This document shows positions 62,659-64,000 of a stretch of DNA of 64,000 nt, piece after piece. The DNA comes from Larkinella humicola. Lineage in GTDB: Bacteria > Bacteroidota > Bacteroidia > Cytophagales > Spirosomataceae. Under the pieces are notes generated by a model, which was not told the origin of the DNA, ran no database searches, and saw nothing but the letters and a program-made list of their open reading frames with translations. How positions within the stretch are numbered: the stretch's first letter is position 1; each line of letters opens with the position of its first letter. The stretch is from the NCBI RefSeq assembly GCF_008727875.1, contig NZ_VTWS01000009.1:1-64000 (forward strand). Reading direction: 5' to 3'. The position numbers and the translations under genes are program-made.

Positions 62659-63721
62659 ATCCATCCGGGCCTACCGCCGGGACCTGGCACTCACGAAACC
62701 GTATACGATTGCCTACCAGACGATTTCGGCCGTTGAGAACATCTTTCTGACCGTCGAATTAGCCAACGGCATCATCGGCGTTGGGGCCGCCAACCCGTCG
62801 CCGGAAGTGGTCGGCGAATCGCCGGATCAGACGTTCGCCAATCTGCAAAGTGACAGCATTGCCCGGTTTGTGGGCCGCGACATTCGCCATGCGTTTCAGT
62901 TGATCGACGAAGCCGGGCAGCAGTTTCCAAATCTGCCCGGCACACTGGCGGCTTTCGACATTGCCCTCCACGATGCCCTCGGGCAGTTTCTGGGCATTCC
63001 GGTGGTCGAGCTGTACGGACAAAAAGTCAGGGCCTTACCCACTTCCATCACGATTGGGATCATGCCGATTGCCGAAACGCTGGAAGCCGCGCGCGAATAC
63101 ATTCAGCAGGGTTTCCGGGTGTTGAAAGTCAAAACCGGACTCGACGTCGCCGAAGACATCGGACGAATCCGAAAACTTCGGGAACAGTTTGGCCCCGACA
63201 TCGTGCTGCGCGTCGATGCCAATCAGGGGTATACCGTCGATCAGTTGATTCAGTTTATCGGACAGACCGACGACGCCAGCGTCGAACTGATCGAGCAACC
63301 GTTGCCGGTGGGAACGGAGGAAGAACTCCGCTCACTGCCGTTGCCTCTTCGCCAGCGCCTGGCCGCCGATGAATCGCTGAAAGGGGGTGAGGCCGCGCTG
63401 AAACTGGCGCAGGAGCCGCAACCGTTCGGGATTTTCAACATCAAACTCATGAAGTGCGGGGGAATCCGGGGCGCATTCGACATCGCGACGGTGGCCCGGC
63501 TGAGCCAGATTGAGCTGTTCTGGGGCTGCAACGACGAGAGTATTGTCAGCATTGCGGCCGCTTTGCACGCGGCTTTTGCCTGTCCACATACCCGCTACCT
63601 CGATCTGGACGGCAGCCTGGACCTCGCCGAAGACGTTGTCAAGGGCGGTTTTAGCATTGAAAATGGCCTGATGCGGCCCACCGGATTGCCCGGTTTGGGA
63701 CTCACCGACTTAACCCTGTAA
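62648..63721 (+). CDS. enolase-superfamily epimerase (L-Ala-D/L-Glu epimerase / DgcA-like)
   Basis: 357 aa from ATG 62648, where homology begins (MQIKSIRAYRRDLALTKPY). The capping domain is about 1-120. The barrel carries the base LKVKTG (about 160), metal ligands in RVDANQGY (about 188), LIEQPLP (about 216) and AADESLKGG (about 240), and the second Lys in FNIKLMKCGG (about 263). This is the muconate-lactonising/dipeptide-epimerase subgroup. It should epimerise an acidic dipeptide from peptidoglycan or, if the DgcN/DgcA analogy holds, N-acetyl-glutamate. It overlaps the DUF1611 gene and is followed by a permease gene after 3 bp. Confidence 0.88.
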   Translation: MQIKSIRAYRRDLALTKPYTIAYQTISAVENIFLTVELANGIIGVGAANPSPEVVGESPDQTFANLQSDSIARFVGRDIRHAFQLIDEAGQQFPNLPGTLAAFDIALHDALGQFLGIPVVELYGQKVRALPTSITIGIMPIAETLEAAREYIQQGFRVLKVKTGLDVAEDIGRIRKLREQFGPDIVLRVDANQGYTVDQLIQFIGQTDDASVELIEQPLPVGTEEELRSLPLPLRQRLAADESLKGGEAALKLAQEPQPFGIFNIKLMKCGGIRGAFDIATVARLSQIELFWGCNDESIVSIAAALHAAFACPHTRYLDLDGSLDLAEDVVKGGFSIENGLMRPTGLPGLGLTDLTL

Positions 63722-63724
63722 CCG

Positions 63725-64000
63725 ATGAAACCAGCCCCTAAATTAGCCCGGGTATTGAGCTTGCCCACTGCTATTGTACTGGTGATCAGCGTCATGGTAG
63801 GATCGGGCGTATTCAAGAAAATCGCCCCGATGGCCGACGCCCTGCAGTCGCCCGGTCTGATTCTGCTTTGCTGGCTGCTGGCGGGGCTGGTGAGTCTGGC
63901 CGGTGCGCTGACCAATGCTGAAATGGCGGGCATGTTTCCGAATTCGGGGGGCGAATACATCTATTACCAGAAAGTCTACAACCGCTTTTTTGCCTTTATC
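63725..64000 (+). CDS. APC-family amino-acid permease, 5' part only
   Basis: The first 92 codons are present and the gene runs off the window. The start MKPAPKLARVLSLPTA leads into the first helix with the APC motif VMVGSGVFKK. The second helix (GLILLCWLLAGLVSLAG) and NAEMAGMFPNSGGEY are typical of amino-acid/polyamine/organocation carriers. It lies 3 bp after the epimerase gene and is probably the importer of that pathway's substrate. Confidence 0.88.
   Translation, partial: MKPAPKLARVLSLPTAIVLVISVMVGSGVFKKIAPMADALQSPGLILLCWLLAGLVSLAGALTNAEMAGMFPNSGGEYIYYQKVYNRFFAFI

Overview
The window reads as chromosomal DNA of a Bacteroidota member, most likely order Cytophagales (Spirosoma/Larkinella-like). 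The reasons are a SusC/SusD pair with an STN-type receptor, FecI/FecR-type regulators, type IX secretion sorting domains, few Shine-Dalgarno sequences, TAnnTTTG-type -7 boxes, and moderately high GC with palindromic intergenic repeats. I saw no tRNA, rRNA, CRISPR array, transposase or integrase gene.

Layout. 0.2-3.4 kb: a type IX-sorted cell-surface protein convergent with a secreted subtilase. 3.6-17 kb: a carbohydrate-utilisation locus with an ECF sigma factor, a divergent FecR anti-sigma factor, SusC, SusD broken by one in-frame TAG, a GH97 glycosidase, a cold-shock protein, a PHP/GDPD fusion and a GH5-like glycosidase. 17-24 kb: hsdM, hsdS and a restriction-associated AAA ATPase, with no hsdR. 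This cassette sits between two type IX-sorted paralogues that share an almost identical 388-bp block, and a 21-bp inverted repeat marks its inner borders. 24.5-32 kb: GH2 and beta-propeller glycosidases, an M28 peptidase and a DUF885 peptidase.

32-57 kb holds the most unusual part. Five clan CD cysteine peptidases (three caspase-like, two CHAT) and an M48-type metallopeptidase, all with signal peptides, are fused to TPR, WD40 or MORN-like modules. Two sigma/anti-sigma pairs lie among them, and a downstream run encodes exported beta-sandwich and beta-barrel proteins. Seven promoters here share one bipartite signal, TGTTAC-N17-GAATA(A/G/T). They lie upstream of the ECF sigma gene itself, all three caspase genes, one CHAT gene, the M48 gene and the beta-sandwich operon. 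The signal is not the usual Bacteroidota TTTG/TAnnTTTG promoter. I infer an autoregulated ECF regulon that controls an exported caspase/CHAT protease network, and I regard this as the best candidate for an undescribed system.

57-64 kb: an M1 aminopeptidase, a very long hairpin, an ABC exporter, a palindrome-rich repeat element, and a DUF1611 / dipeptide-epimerase / APC-permease operon that may handle D-glutamate or cell-wall peptides. The permease runs off the right edge.
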